64,000 bases of DNA, from contig JAJEKB010022013.1 of NCBI GenBank assembly GCA_022393335.1, forward strand, positions 65,961 through 129,960, given 5' to 3'. Source of the stretch: Macrotrachela quadricornifera (Eukaryota > Rotifera > Eurotatoria > Philodinida > Philodinidae). Positions 48,396 to 60,833 of the stretch are shown in pieces (the stretch's first letter is position 1; every line of letters begins with the position of its first letter). A program made the position numbers and the translations under genes. The notes under the pieces were generated by a model, which ran no database searches, was not told the DNA's origin, and saw nothing but the letters and a program-made list of their open reading frames with translations.

Positions 48396-49427
48396 AGATA
48401 ACCTACGTCTTTCATATGTGCTGTAAAGATGAGAAAATTCGTTTTATAATAAGCGAATATTGCTCTATTGTTTTTTTAATATTGTTGATTGATAATTATT
48501 CGATTTAAATAAAAAGAGAAAAACTCAGTTTAAAAAAGTTTATTTAAAAAAAAAATAAAGAAAAAATTAATAAGAATTTTGTTTTAAAATACGTTCATTT
48601 ATTGTTTCTTTCTCACCTGGTAAGGTTACATCAATAACATTAAATTCATTGATTTTTGATTCGTGGTGCACAATATAAACTAATTTATTAAATAAATTCT
48701 TTTTTAAAATATATTTTATTTTATTTGAATTTGTCTAGAGAAAAAAATTAATTTGATTTAATAGATGAACAAAATAATTAATTTTATTTTTACTTACTGA
48801 CTCATCATAACCATATAAAGAAAATGGTGTAACATATGGTAATATTGAAGAAAATTGTTTATCCATTTGTAATAATTCTGATGCATGAGCAACAATTTCA
48901 TCACCACGATCAATAAGTTTCAGGACAAATTTCGAATTGTTTTCACGACTTCTAAATAAAAAGACAACAAGAAATAAAAAACAAGAAATTTCTTAAGATA
49001 TTTTTTAACTTTACTTGATTACAACACGATAATAATTATTATCTCATTCGACAACATATAGCATGCCATTTTGAATTACGTTGACATTTAATGATTGATA
49101 ATTTGGCAGATTATCATAGAAATTTTTCAGATTTTTCGATAGATGATCTAATTCTCCACGGCGGTATTTGGCAACGCCGTAAAATTCAATAGCACTAAGA
49201 ACATTTGTGATCCAATAATAACCATTATCTAAAAAGATATACTAGTACACCAAAGAAAAAGAAGAGTGAATCTTACTTGACGTTGTTTGACTTGAAATAT
49301 TTGAAATATAAGCTGATTGTTGTTGAATTTTTGAAGCCAAGTTATTACGAATGAAAAACCCCCACCAAGATCTCCTATTGCTAAAAACGAAGAAATAAGA
49401 AATTACTTATTGATTAATTAACATAAT

Positions 49428-50430
49428 ACAGAATGTTTCATAAGTTTTGATATGTGATAAAATTCGTATATGGACATTGAGAACAATGTCTAATCATTAT
49501 GTTTCTATTTTAGCTTCGAATATTCGTGACGACTTTTCAAATGATATATTATTGAATAAGATCATCTCTTTTAATAATACAAATCTAAACATGAGAATGT
49601 ACTGCTAAATTTTTTGAAATTGGTCAAAATGATACGTTGTCAAAAAAAATTTGCAACATTTTTCTATTCGTAGATATCTTAATGTAAGTAAATGATAAAA
49701 TCTTGAATCTTTTTTAAAGATGCATCGGGAAAAGCTCTACATAAAATGCGCAAACAAATAATCACAGATGCTTTCATGATCTACTATATACTCAAATGAC
49801 CAACCTCCATGATGGTGCTATTTTCCAAACTATGTCTTATAATAAAAAATATTTCGAAAGCTTATTTATTTTGTATGTATCTCAGTTTAAGAAGAAGATA
49901 AATTTTTGAATTTTTTAAAATAAGATTCGTCATGAAAAGCTCTACAAAATCTGTGCGATCAGAGCACAATTGTAAACCAAACAACTCTTCGAAATATTTT
50001 TTTATTATATTGAATGCGTCGGGAAGTAGCATCATGATGAAGATTGTTCATTTTGTGTAGCCCATCAGAACAAGTTTGGATGTATTTGTTCAGACATTTT
50101 TTTTGTAGTTTTTCATGGCAAATCTTTTAAAAAGAAACTCAAGATTTTATTATTTAACAAGGCTGAGATATCTACGAAATAAAAAAACAATGTTACAAAC
50201 ATTTTGACACACCCTGCATCATTTTGATCGATGTTGAAGAATTTATCATCACATTCTCATGTTTAGACTTTTATTATTAAAGGCGATGATGCTATTCAAT
50301 AATGTATCATTTAAAAGGTCATCACAAATACTTGAAGCTCATATAGAGACGTAATTGATTAGATATTGTTCCCTGTATCCTTATAAACGAATTTTTATCA
50401 GGTGTCAAAACTTATGAAAAATATCCTGCA
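49428..50430. mobile_element. ~1-kb foldback element in Tudor intron 8
   Basis: From TACAGAATGTTTCATAAGTT at 49428, arms of about 300 bp are mirrored up to CTTATGAAAAATATCCTGCA (50430); ATTATTGAATA and ATCATTTTGA blocks recur inverted. No ORF. The ends look mariner-like, as in the 36935 element, but the family is different. Confidence 0.7.
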
Positions 50431-50559
50431 TCCAAAAGAATCAACGACTACAACGATAAAGAAGAAACTATTACGTGAAAAAAGCCTCACTCTCTATCAT
50501 AATAAATCCGCTTATGAATCATGCAAAACAAAAAACAAAAATATTAATGACTAATTATC

Positions 50560-51370
50560 TTTCATACGATATTAATATATAAATGTGTATATTGCAAAAG
50601 GTTAGATGCAAAAGAAATAACCATCTATATCTGTATTCTAATTCATTAGCTGGCACAACGAAAATAAAAAGAAATGGATACATAACATACTAATGATGTA
50701 TGTCTCTATTCTAGCGAAACAATGTGTAATCGAAAAAAAGAAAAACAAAAATATAAGACTTACTATCTGTCTGTCCTAATACATTGACACATAAATCAAC
50801 AAAAAAATGAACACATAAAAAAGTAAAACTCAATTACTGTGTCTTACTCCATTAAGTTGCATAGTGAAAAACAGGAAATAAATATCTAAAACTTTAACTG
50901 CATCTCTCTATTTTGACATATAATGTTGTACAATAGAAAAAAAGAAATATACAAGATAAGACTAACCGTATATCTTTCTATCCTACCCCATTAACTTGTA
51001 CAACGAAAGAAAAAAAAGAAATGAATACGTAAAATATTGACAATGCAAGTTTTTACTGTAATACATTCACTAATATATTTTGAATAAAAGAAACGAATAT
51101 ATAAAAGACTAATTATCTATCTCTTGATCGCAATACATTGGCTAGCACAAGTGAAAAAAAGAGAGAAGTAGATACTAGGATAAATATATTTCTTACTCTA
51201 TCCTAATCCATTAAGTTAAACAAAGAAAAAATAAACGCATATGTATGAGACTAATCATCGCACTCTATCCTAATATATCAATGAGTAGAAAGAAAAAAAG
51301 GCATTCGTTTATAGGACTACGTATATATATCTCCATTGTAAGATATTAACTTGTAAAGAAAAACCAAGAC
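50560..51370. repeat. degenerate ~75-bp tandem repeat in Tudor intron 8
   Basis: Roughly ten diverged units built from TCTCTATCCTAATACATTA, CTTGTACAACGAAA, a run of A/AAAG, then GAAATGAATACATAAAAGAC. Boundaries are soft and it does not encode protein. Confidence 0.65.
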
Positions 51371-52981
51371 GAAAGTTATATTGAAATAATGATCGTCTAA
51401 TGTTGTACTCTGTCAAACTTTCTGTACTCTTTAAATCATTTATTACTTACTAGAAAGTACAATATCAACATCATAACATTCTTGAACTTGCGCATCACGA
51501 ACTTGACATGTAATATTCTTATTAACCATAAGTCTTTTAAATTCTTCATGAATGGTATCATTTATTTTCCATTCTGTTTGTGTATTACCAGCAACTGGAC
51601 AAACATTGCACCATAGACATGGTATAGCAAAAGCTGATTCAAAAAAAAAATTCATTTGGTAATTCACGAATGTCGTTGATTGAAACAAACTCATTTTTTC
51701 CAATATCAATTAAAAAAAAATTAATGTTTGAAATATCATTATGATGATAATCTTTAAAAAGAAAAAAGAAAATTTTTAAAATCAAATATTTAATTTTATA
51801 TCAAACCAAGAATAATAGCTCTATGCCAAAGATTAAGATTATCTTTTACAGCAATTGGTTGATATCTTATTGGTGATAAAATCATTGGTGAATTCTTTGC
51901 TGCAGTTTGTAAATTCACTTGTAACTAATGAAATAAATATATAAATATATTTTCGTATTAAAAGAAATATTTTTTATTTACCATATCATAAATATTTTGT
52001 TTTTTTGAAAGATAAATATAGAAACGAACAGGATTAATATAATGAAGTAAACGAGTTTTATACAATTGATTAAATTGCAATATTTCCATTGGAATGTCTT
52101 TAAAAAACAATAAAAAATATAAAATAAATATTGATTGACATACTTTTGTATATTAATTGATCATCTTTTTGTACTATTGATGATATAGTTTGATCTTGTT
52201 CTATTATATAGAAAATATTTGCAAATATAATAAAAATTTTAAATTTTATCTTACCAAAATCTTTATTTAATGGTATATTTGAATTTTTCTCTGGTATTTC
52301 AACTTCATATATATCTTTTATTTCATTATATGTAATAAATTTTGCATAAAGAAATGGTTTTTGTAAACTTGAACTAAATTCATGAATAGATTCTATTGTC
52401 CAATCATTTCTTGTCTTAGCTACATTAACTAGAGAACAATGTAATATCAAACTTGGTACTTGATACATCCATGGCTAAAAAAACAAGATAACTTTGCAAA
52501 ACAAACATAATTAATTTTTCGAAATTTTTACCTCGAGTTGTTGAAGATGTTTAATAGATACAGATTGTTCAACACCATAATCTACTTTAAAAATAGTAGC
52601 ATTACCATTCGAATCAAGTTGACGTATCTGTGCTCTATACCAATCATTATCATTTGATGGACATAAACAGTAACTACCAATTGTAAATTCTTTAAAATTT
52701 GACAATGTTCTATTAGTAAAAAAAATATATTTATTTCAAAAGAGAAAGAAATTTATTATATACGTTGATGAACTCAAATACTTTGGAACAAATTCTTCAC
52801 GAGAAGAAGAAAGTTATCGATTAGACCAATCAGAATAAACGAAGAAATCTATCGAGAAAAATTAGTTTCATTAAAAGAAAATTTATTAAAGAGATAATAA
52901 CAAACCATTTAAATCGTTGACATGTGCAACATAGATACATTGAGATGAACCGAGATCAATAGGTATACGAGAAAGATCCAT

Positions 52982-54149
52982 TTTTGATATAGTATAATGG
53001 GTTTGATAAATGAGACTATGAGGCTTGTTTTTACTGGTTACTTTTAAAGAGGTTATGTGAATATTCTTGTATCAATGGGTTCTCTATTGTGATTTTGATG
53101 TATTAAAAACGAGCGAAACATGAACAATATTTTTGTAAAAATATTAGGCTCCCGCTTTTTAGAAAAACTATAGAGGGCACTATTTGATAATCTACCATCA
53201 TAGAGGGCGGTCACAAAAACATCACAAAAATGATTGATCGTAATCGCTGGTATTGAGGAGATGGCCTCATCCTACATATCTTCAAATTTTGTCATTTTGT
53301 AGAGAACACTTTGAATGGTATGTCTGTGCAATAAAAAAAAATTGATCAAATTTTGACCAAGTTATTAATTAATTAAGTTAAAAATTATTTCGAATTTTCG
53401 ATTCTTTAAACATTTTTTAAGACCCTTCGAGGTTTTCATATAAATGTTGTTTTCAGATAATTTGGGCGCAGTTTTCTACAGAATTATTTGTAGATTTGAT
53501 TTCATATAAAAAAAATTAAAAATTACCTGTCTAAGTGGTTTTTAATTAATGATCAACCTTAATTAGCGCTAATTATTGACATCCCAGAGCGATAAATAAA
53601 TTTTTTGATATCAAAAATAAATTGAAACTGGTCAAGTAATATATCATTCAAAAGAACTTTTTGAGCGCTATCGATTGTGCTACTTATTTATTTTAAGAAC
53701 TTCTATTTTCAAAAAAAAAGATTTCGATATTATTGGGAATATGTCTCGAAATGGGCTCGTACTGATAGATCATTGATTTGGAGCATTGTTATAATAGTTT
53801 TTAGCGAACTTTACAAATTACAGTTAGGAAAAGAAAAACTAAAAGGATAAATTTACCGTACTCGACAAATTACAATTAGTTAGCAGTAAAACTGAATATA
53901 TTAACTTTATTAAAACTACAATGAGTCAAATTCAAATTTTTAAAAACGAAAATTTTAAATTTTATATTCATGTTTTAAAATTAGTTTAAATTTTAAAACT
54001 CATTCAAAATAAATCAAATAGATTGTGACTTTTGATTTATGTTTGTAAATGAGAAGCGACGAATAAAACAGTTTGACAATTAATATTTTTTAATTCGTGT
54101 AATCAATCAGAAATTTTTTATGGTATTGCTGGATCATTTTCATTATTCC
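52982..54149. other. intergenic, nothing recognised
   Basis: Upstream of the Tudor gene. No coding exons or inverted repeats were found; several fragments (53100-53800) may be old transposon sequence. Confidence 0.4.
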
Positions 54150-55200
54150 CTCGACTGGAAGGAGGGTGTAGTGCGAAAAAAATGGAAATGCGTTTGTATG
54201 TATGTTTGTCGCGGGTCAAAAAAACATTATTGAGTCATAGGTCAAAGGTACATCGGTGAGTCATACGTGAAAGGTCAAAGGTTAAAAGAACACAAGGTTT
54301 TTTGGCCCAAAAAATTGTTTTTTTACCAAAAAAGTTCTTTTGACCGCAAAATTATTTTTTACGAAAAATGTTTTTTTGACCCAAAAAGTTATCTTTTTAC
54401 CGAAAAAGTTCTTTTGATCCAAAAAGTTGTTTTTTTACGAAAAATGTTTTTTTGACTCCAGGTTTCGAGCTACTCAGACATGCTGGTGACTGGGTTTCAC
54501 CAAACCATGTTCTTTTTATCCTAGGTTTCGGACCGAGCAGAATTGTTGGAGACCGGATCTTACTAAACCATGTTTTTTACCCTAGGCTTCAGAGCAATCA
54601 GAGTTTTTGGGCACCGGGTTTCACTAGATCATGTTCGCTCGACTGAAGAAAGGTCATTGTAAAAACTAAAATGCGTTTGTTTTCTTGTATAAAACTCAGT
54701 GCAATTATGGTCTTTCGATCGCGGGTTATCGAGCAATCAGTCTGTTTCAGGCTGAAATCTTAATCTAGGGTTCTCGATCTCGGGTTTTTGATCAATCAGA
54801 TTCTTCCATACTAGAAATCCAACCGATTAGAAGCTGTGCTGCACAGGGAGCGACTAGTCGTGAGTGGTGCCTCGTAGGGGCACCGACGAACGACTAGACG
54901 CTCATAGTTTCCTTGACTGAAGGGAGGGTGATATGAAAAAAACTAAAATGCGTTTGTCTGTGTTTGTCGCAGGGTTAAAGCTTAGCCAAATGTTTTTGAT
55001 ATCCTACTTTGGTCCAATCAGTCTTTCATGCTGCAATTTGGGCCAATCAGATTCTTTCAACCTCTAACTTCCACCACTCACCTTTTTTTTTACCGCGGGA
55101 TTTCGACCAATCGGATTCTTTTAGTCTCTAACTCACATCAATGACATTTTTTCCACTTCGGGATTTCGACCAATTAGATTCTTTGGCACTCGGAAATTAA
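54150..55200. repeat. complex satellite region
   Basis: Three tandem families lie side by side. (1) 54300-54455: ~36-bp units of CCAAAAAGTT, TTTTTTTACCGAAAAAGTTC and TTTTGA. (2) 54458-54640: three ~75-bp units with CCTAGGTTTCGGA, an AGCAGA/ATCAGA block and GGGTTTCAC plus CCATGTT. (3) GGAGGGTG...AAATGCGTTTGT...TTTGTCGC at about 54160, 54640 and 54915, and GGGATTTCGACCAATCGGAT units at 55095-55190. The open frames at 54267-54646 are products of the repeats. Confidence 0.7.
54849..54902. repeat. structured hairpin element, copy B
   Basis: The outer stem AGCGACTAGTCGT (54849-54861) pairs with ACGACTAGACGCT (54890-54902) with one mismatch. Internal loop GAGT / GACGA; inner stem GGTGCC (54866-54871) with GGCACC (54879-54884). 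Relative of copies A and C. Confidence 0.7.
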
Positions 55201-55721
55201 ATAATCAGGATTGAGAGTCGTTTGTGTTAGTAAAAGTTCTGTATCACTATGTGTAGTTCGATCGTGAAGACAAAAAGTGTAGTACAACCAAAAGCAATCG
55301 ATTTCTTAGGAAATCCTGCATATATGAGACGATGAGATATATGATCTCGGCCGTCAAGCATTTTTCTCTATAGTTTTACATGGGGTATCTAAAATTATGA
55401 GTAGCTGTTCTACGTTAGACTTTGGTAGGACGTGAATACCGTTAATCGAACGAAGGTAAATATTGGAATATAACACTTTTATTTGAATGTATATCAGTCG
55501 TAGAAAAATAACATTCGAATTCCATAGGAACGTAACATAAACGTGAACAAAACGCATTTCACTCTCAATCTTTCTTAGCGTAGCACTATTTTCTGAATTT
55601 TGAAGTGAAAATTTTTTAATGGGAAATTGCTTAAGTTTGATGCGGAAACCCAAAAATAAGTGGCTTAGATCGTAAATGCAGATGTGCCAGAAGTTGTTGG
55701 AGAAGACCTATATGGCTGTGC
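55201..55721. other. no gene recognised
   Basis: Between the satellite and hairpin copy C. A minus-strand open frame (55354-55653) has no recognisable features. Confidence 0.4.
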
Positions 55722-55769
55722 GGCTAGCTGTGAGTGGCGTTCCTTCCGGGCGCCGACGAACGACTAGCT
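55722..55769. repeat. structured hairpin element, copy C
   Basis: The outer stem GGCTAGCTGT (55722-55731) pairs with ACGACTAGCT (55760-55769) with one mismatch. Internal loop GAGT / GACGA; inner stem GGCG (55736-55739) with CGCC (55751-55754). The TGAGTGGCG and CGACGAACGACTAG segments match copy B. Confidence 0.65.
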
Positions 55770-56443
55770 ACTCATCTGTCTTGTTAAAGATGTATTAACA
55801 TCTGAAAAGAAAAAAATGATTTTATATGGGTATATATATGTGGAACCAAGGAGGAAACGGCGGATTTTTGGGATTGCCAATCCCATGAAATCCATATAAA
55901 ATATGAAAAATCCCTGAAATACGAAAAAAATCCGAGAAATCCATGAAATACATTATTTTCAATGAGACAGCCACGACGAGTATGTTGTCTGTCGATATCG
56001 ATGAAGTCATATTTTTGGATATCTCACTATCATATGTTGCTTTTATTAAATACATTATGTGTAAAGCATAAAAATTTTACAAGATATTGTCTAAGCTAGA
56101 ATGTAAAACGCTTTATGCCAGCACGTATAAAGACAAAAGATTTGAGAATATTTTTGATGAATATGTGACTATCTGGTTGATCTATTACCTTCAATACAAA
56201 AGTACAAGATCTGAATTATAATAAGGAATAAACTGCAAAAGAATTTACAAAATGTATGTGCAATAGAGAACTTGTCAGAACTGCAAATACTTATCGATAT
56301 ATCGTTCAATAACTTCATCATTATAAACTAATCAGAGGAACAATTTATTTCTCATCAAAGTCATCAAGAAAATTTCAAATTCTAAAATACATATTATTAT
56401 ATACTTTCTATATGCCTTCTTTGTTTAACATTCGTGTCAATCA

Positions 56444-57860
56444 ATGCCTTTGCAGGCTCTTGACACATCCATCTTACCACCAGGTGCTCTCTCTTTCTGT
56501 GATGACAATTTTTACAATTTGGTAAAAAATATTGCAGGAACAACAGAAGCAAAATTACTTGAAATTCAAGGTATTAGAAGCGTCTATTCTTTTCTTCATA
56601 CTGATGATATATTTGAAATCCTTACGATTCAATGTTCGGCTTTAAATGACATCAAAGCATCGGTTTGTTTGGAAGCAGACGATAAAACTTTCATTATTAA
56701 ACCAGGTTATCGAAGCAACATCCGATACCTTTATCAACTGTTGCTTCAGAGACATGAAGAATATTTAAAAGAATTATCTAGTAAACCTAAACGTAATAAA
56801 CCATCGATGTCACAACAAAATGCGAACAATCTTGTTAATAATAATAGTCAACATTCGATTCAATCAAGTTCAACACCTTCTTCACAACGAAATCATGCAA
56901 CACCATCGAGTTAGTTTGATTGTAATTTTTAATTTTATTCTATTAGATGGGTCTTTGCGTACTAAATTGACATATATTGTAAACCTTTAAGGAGTCAGAT
57001 GCTTCTACAAACTACATCTTTTACCCTGATGACGATGTTCACTTTATGAGGAGGAACACTTTTTACTTTGATCCTGTCGATAGTTGTTAATGTAAAGGAA
57101 AATAATTCTACTTTGAAATTATTAAAGCAATTGAAATATGAGCTATCATTTTTTAATTAGATTTCAGATCCCTTCTATATCATCCTTCAACATGATCAGA
57201 AAATAAACGGTTAGCTTGAATTATTAGTCGTTTATAGTTTAGCTATATTTCCAGTTCATTGAGAAAAAAATAATTATTAGAATTGAATATATTAATTTAG
57301 ATAATTCAAGCACAATTAATCGTCACGATTTTGTAATTCATGCATTAAATGAATGGATTAACAAACAAGGTATTAAATATGGTATTCCAAAAGTGAAATG
57401 AATTGAAAATGAAGATTTTCGGCTTTTAATTGGTGATGATGAAACTGATACACTACCATCTATATCATGTTCATGTGGAATTAAGGTTCAGTTGGGTATT
57501 ATTTGTGGAAGCATTTCGTTGAGTAATTATTATAAACATTTAAAATCAAAGTCGTGTATTATCAAGAAGAAAATATTGAAACACACCAATGGTGAATCGA
57601 CCGAAATTATCGATGATGAATCTTCTGATACTGATACATCACAAAATTATTCAAATTCTAAAGATATACAATGTCTAACATTAGCCAGTTCTATGAATAA
57701 ACCTGCAACTATAAGTAAATCAAATAAACGAACAAATGATCAAGATAATAATAGTTTATCGAAAAAACACGTATCTAATAATTTATTTATATGTATACAT
57801 GACTTTATCATTAGTAAATATTTTATTAATTCATTTATTTATATTTATTAGAGTTTTATA
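56444..57860 (+). pseudogene. transposon ORF 1: N-terminal domain plus CxC...H...C zinc-finger segment
   Basis: The ATG at 56444 gives an N-terminal domain (LPPGALSFCDDNFYNLVK...KPGYRSNIRYLYQLL) followed by a Ser/Asn/Gln-rich linker ending in TAG at 56912-56914. A second block at 57301-57850 (DFVIHALNEWINKQGIKYG...) holds SCSCGIKV...SNYYKHLKSKSC, a CxC-x~22-H-x6-C pattern suggesting a zinc-binding DNA-recognition module; it is broken by TGA near 57400 (KVK-stop-IENEDF, Trp plausible). The 57301-57850 block is in register and probably belongs with the first part through an intron or a lost segment. The N-terminal domain is a paralogue of the start of ORF 2, so the element carries a duplication or a recombined copy. 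Confidence 0.55.
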
Positions 57861-58325
57861 CTTTTGTTTATTCATAGAAAAATCTTTCTTGTCTATTACT
57901 GTGTTTTATTTCTACTTATTTTAATTGATTAAAAAAAATAGAATTCATATGATTTATTTCATGACAGGTATTTATAAAAAACGTTCTCTTGACTATTAGT
58001 TCAAATTTGTTTATCTAACGGTCAACTTATTCATGTTGCCCTTCTAACGGCTGAAAATTAAGAAAGAAAAAGATTTATTCTACAAAATTCAAAATATATA
58101 TTCAGAACGATCAACTTATTCTCTCTTTCACCCATTTTTCTCAGCTAGAAAAAAATTCAATTCTATATAATTTCTCTCTTTTCGTCATTATTTTTTCTCT
58201 GCATATATATATCGAAGATTTTTCTCTTTAAAATCATTTATCATCTATTACTATTCAAAAGCTCACACGCTTATTTACTTTCAACAAATAATCTTTTACT
58301 TTTTTTACAAAAAAAAATAAATAGA

Positions 58326-60833
58326 ATGCTTCGTACATTTCCACCGCTTTTTTTACCTGATGATGTCCTTTCTTTCGAAGGAGAAAGATTTCTCGACTTG
58401 GTGAATAAAACATGTGGAAATATTTTTAAAGAATTGATGGAAGTTCTTTCAATCAATACAGTATACATATTACTTTTGGTTGAAAACGATATTCTTTGTC
58501 TTTCAGAAAAAATATCGTGAACTTGAAAAAATAACAGAAAGAGCCTGCCTTCATCTTGACGATGGAAGCATCTTGCTTAAACCTGGATTACGTTTGGATT
58601 TCGATCGTTTCATTGAAGCTCTTCATGCTGCAAATGATAAGAATCAACACCAGGATCAAATATTTAATTCAAATAATGATTTTCTTTCATTATTTAAAGC
58701 ATTCATTAAATCGTTTCAAATAAATGAAGACAATGATTCAAGAAATAATTTTTCGTTTCTATTAGTTTTCATTGAAAATATTTTGAGTAACGTTCTCAAA
58801 AATAAAAACAATTATCGATACGATGAGGCTGTGATGCAATTTGCACAATCGTTGTATATATTGGGAGGAAGAAATGCATACGAGTGTATCCGTATGAATC
58901 TTCCAGCATCACTTCCATCTTTGTCTTCCTTGAATGATAGTCTCGATAAAGCTGGAGGATGTATGGAGGAAGCAGAATTTCGATTCAATGCTCTCAATGA
59001 ACATCAAAAGTCGTTGGACTATCAGATAGCCGTTTGTTCCGAAGATTGTACTGGAGTAATAAAAAAGATCAAGTATAATGCTTCAGCAAATATTTTCAGT
59101 GGATTTTCAGTTCTATTGAAAAATGGTTTACCAGTTGCTCGTCATTTTCAAACTGATTCTTTCGATCAGTTAAGAAACTGGTTCGAGACGGAAGATAAAT
59201 CATCTTACCTTAATATACATATGGTACAGCCTCTATTTACATCTAATCCATATTCATCACCATTTTTGTTAGCTGCCTACGGGCTCAGCAATAAGTTTCA
59301 AGCTGTTGATGTACTTCATCGATGGTTGTGGATATTCGAAAGATCTCGAGAATCGAATGCTCGTATTGTTGCAAATTCCACTGATAGAGATGCTCGATAT
59401 CTTCTTTCGATGAGACTTGTAACAGGATTTTTTGCAAAATATAATAACATTGCTATATCCGATCGTGTTGATACACTTGAAATTGATTTACCACAAGAGT
59501 GGAAAGCTTGGTTTTTCATGCTGACTCGGCACATCTTTTTTTGTTTTCAAGATCCAGCACATTTATGTACGAAACTTCGTAATCGTATGCTTTCTGGTGC
59601 ATCATCTCTATTGATTGGAAAAGAAGAAGTTTCAATTGAAGTACTACTTGAATCGATTGAAAGTAAATCAAAACTTGCTCATGGTCTTGTTAAAACTGAT
59701 GTCAATCCGAAGGATCGACAAAATTTCACATCTTGTCTTAATCTCTCAGATGATGATGTACTTGTAGCATTAGAAGATATTGAAGGTTCTCAAGCTACAC
59801 GAATTTATTTGCGTCTTTTACGTAGTATCGTATTAGCATATGTGGAGCATAATACAACCATTATTGATCGTATTTATCATAGTTGGTTTGGAGTGTGTTT
59901 GTGCTGTATATAACAAACGTGGTTATATGTAGTGGATGAAACAGAAATGCTCGAAGGCCTTATTGATGAACGAATAAGTGATATGTTTATCACTACTCCA
60001 GCACATTTCTCAGTTGAACTCAATGCTCACAGTTTACTTGGAATATGCCTTCTCGTAGCACAGAAACAACTACCTGAATCTGCTCTTTCTGTATCGAATT
60101 ACCATTCACAATCATGTGAATCAACGTTCAGACTTACTAGATCGCTGTCAGGCGCCTTTTCATCAATAGTTAATTTTACTATTGATCAGTTTCTTAAACG
60201 AGCCGGTAAACTTTCAGTGCTGACTGAAATAGAAAATCAGAGCGAGTCTGGTCAGTTGAAATGTCCACTTAAGTTTCCTAAACATCATAAACGACGATGG
60301 AAACGAACTATTTTGAAAAAACAAATTTCTGATTCATCTATAAGTCATCTTACGATTGACAACATTCAAAAAGCTGTTTATCGAGCATTTGATGATGCAT
60401 ATAATCTTCTCTCTACAGTTGATATCAATAATGCTCTACGAAAAAAGAAAAAAAATACGATTTCTCAAGTGAGCTCATTTGTGCGAGCACAGTTTACCAA
60501 AAAGTTTAAAAAAGTCTCATATAATGATGTTCAAACATATTCATCTGATGATGAATAAGATTATAAATGTAAAATTGGTCCGTCTGCGAATGTAGAGGAC
60601 GAAGATACATCTGATGATGAAGAAAATCTATCCTCTGTTTCAGCTAGTGGGAAAACACATTTTCATGGAATGAGAGTATACGATAATGTTCCTTCTAAGT
60701 CGAAATCTTATTTTTGTGTTGAAATTGACGGGAAAAAAAAGTTCATTCATAAACAGACTGCTTGCTGGCTTTTAACCGATGAGAAAGCATCTCTATCAGC
60801 TGATCGAGTTAAACGAGTACAACAGAGAAATTA
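58326..60833 (+). pseudogene. transposon ORF 2: transposase-like protein (~835 codons), three lesions
   Basis: The ATG at 58326 opens LPDDVLSFEGERFLDLVNK..., homologous to ORF 1. A one-base shift in an A6 run near 58508 leads to a long frame, 58510-59910. Motifs in order: YILGGRNAYECIR, AVCSEDCTGVI, FLLAAYGLSNKF, NSTDRDARYLLSMRLVTGF, QDPAHLCTKLRNRM, VNPKDRQNFTSCL, then YHSWFGV. After TAA at 59911-59913 the same frame goes on: HFSVELNAHSLLG, SQSCESTFRLTRSLSGAFSS, FPKHHKRRWK; a second TAA at 60556-60558 is followed in frame by a Ser/Asp-rich tail to TAG at 60831. The spaced acidic motifs suggest an RNase H-like DDE transposase (inference). I recall this family as common in bdelloid genomes but cannot name a superfamily. 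The frameshift lies in a homopolymer. Confidence 0.7.

Larger units (their letters stand above)
48567..52981 (-). pseudogene. multi-Tudor-domain protein, 12 exons, four lesions
   Basis: Tudor proteins bind methylarginine on Piwi-family and Sm proteins in germ granules. Start ATG 52981; exons about 52981-52906, 52848-52764, 52709-52532, 52474-52255, 52200-52144, 52097-51982, 51924-51807, 51751-51451, 49380-49277, 49228-49015, 48951-48798 and 48734-48567. Exon 3 is a classic Tudor core (YCLCPSNDNDWYRAQI...KVDYG); exons 4-8 give a second, extended domain (NFFLIDIGKNEFVSINDI, then CLWCNVCPV); exons 9-12 give a degenerate third (FVLKLIDRGDEIV). Lesions: TAA at 52814-52816 (NR-stop-LSSS), an extra base in a T10 run near 51645, a shift at the GGGGGTTTTT run near 49360, and TGA at 49044-49046 (VVE-stop-DNN). 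Two lesions lie in homopolymers and could be assembly errors. Intron 8 is 2.07 kb, filled by a foldback element and a tandem repeat. Confidence 0.8.

Noticed and set aside
54267..54646. Lys/Phe-rich ORF with 12-13-residue repeats
   Set aside because: It is the translation of a 36-bp satellite; no start context, no homology recalled.
54849..54902. Hammerhead ribozyme in the GTGAGT...CGACGAAC hairpins
   Set aside because: The core CTGATGA and a three-way junction are missing; the copies fold as a two-stem hairpin with an internal loop.
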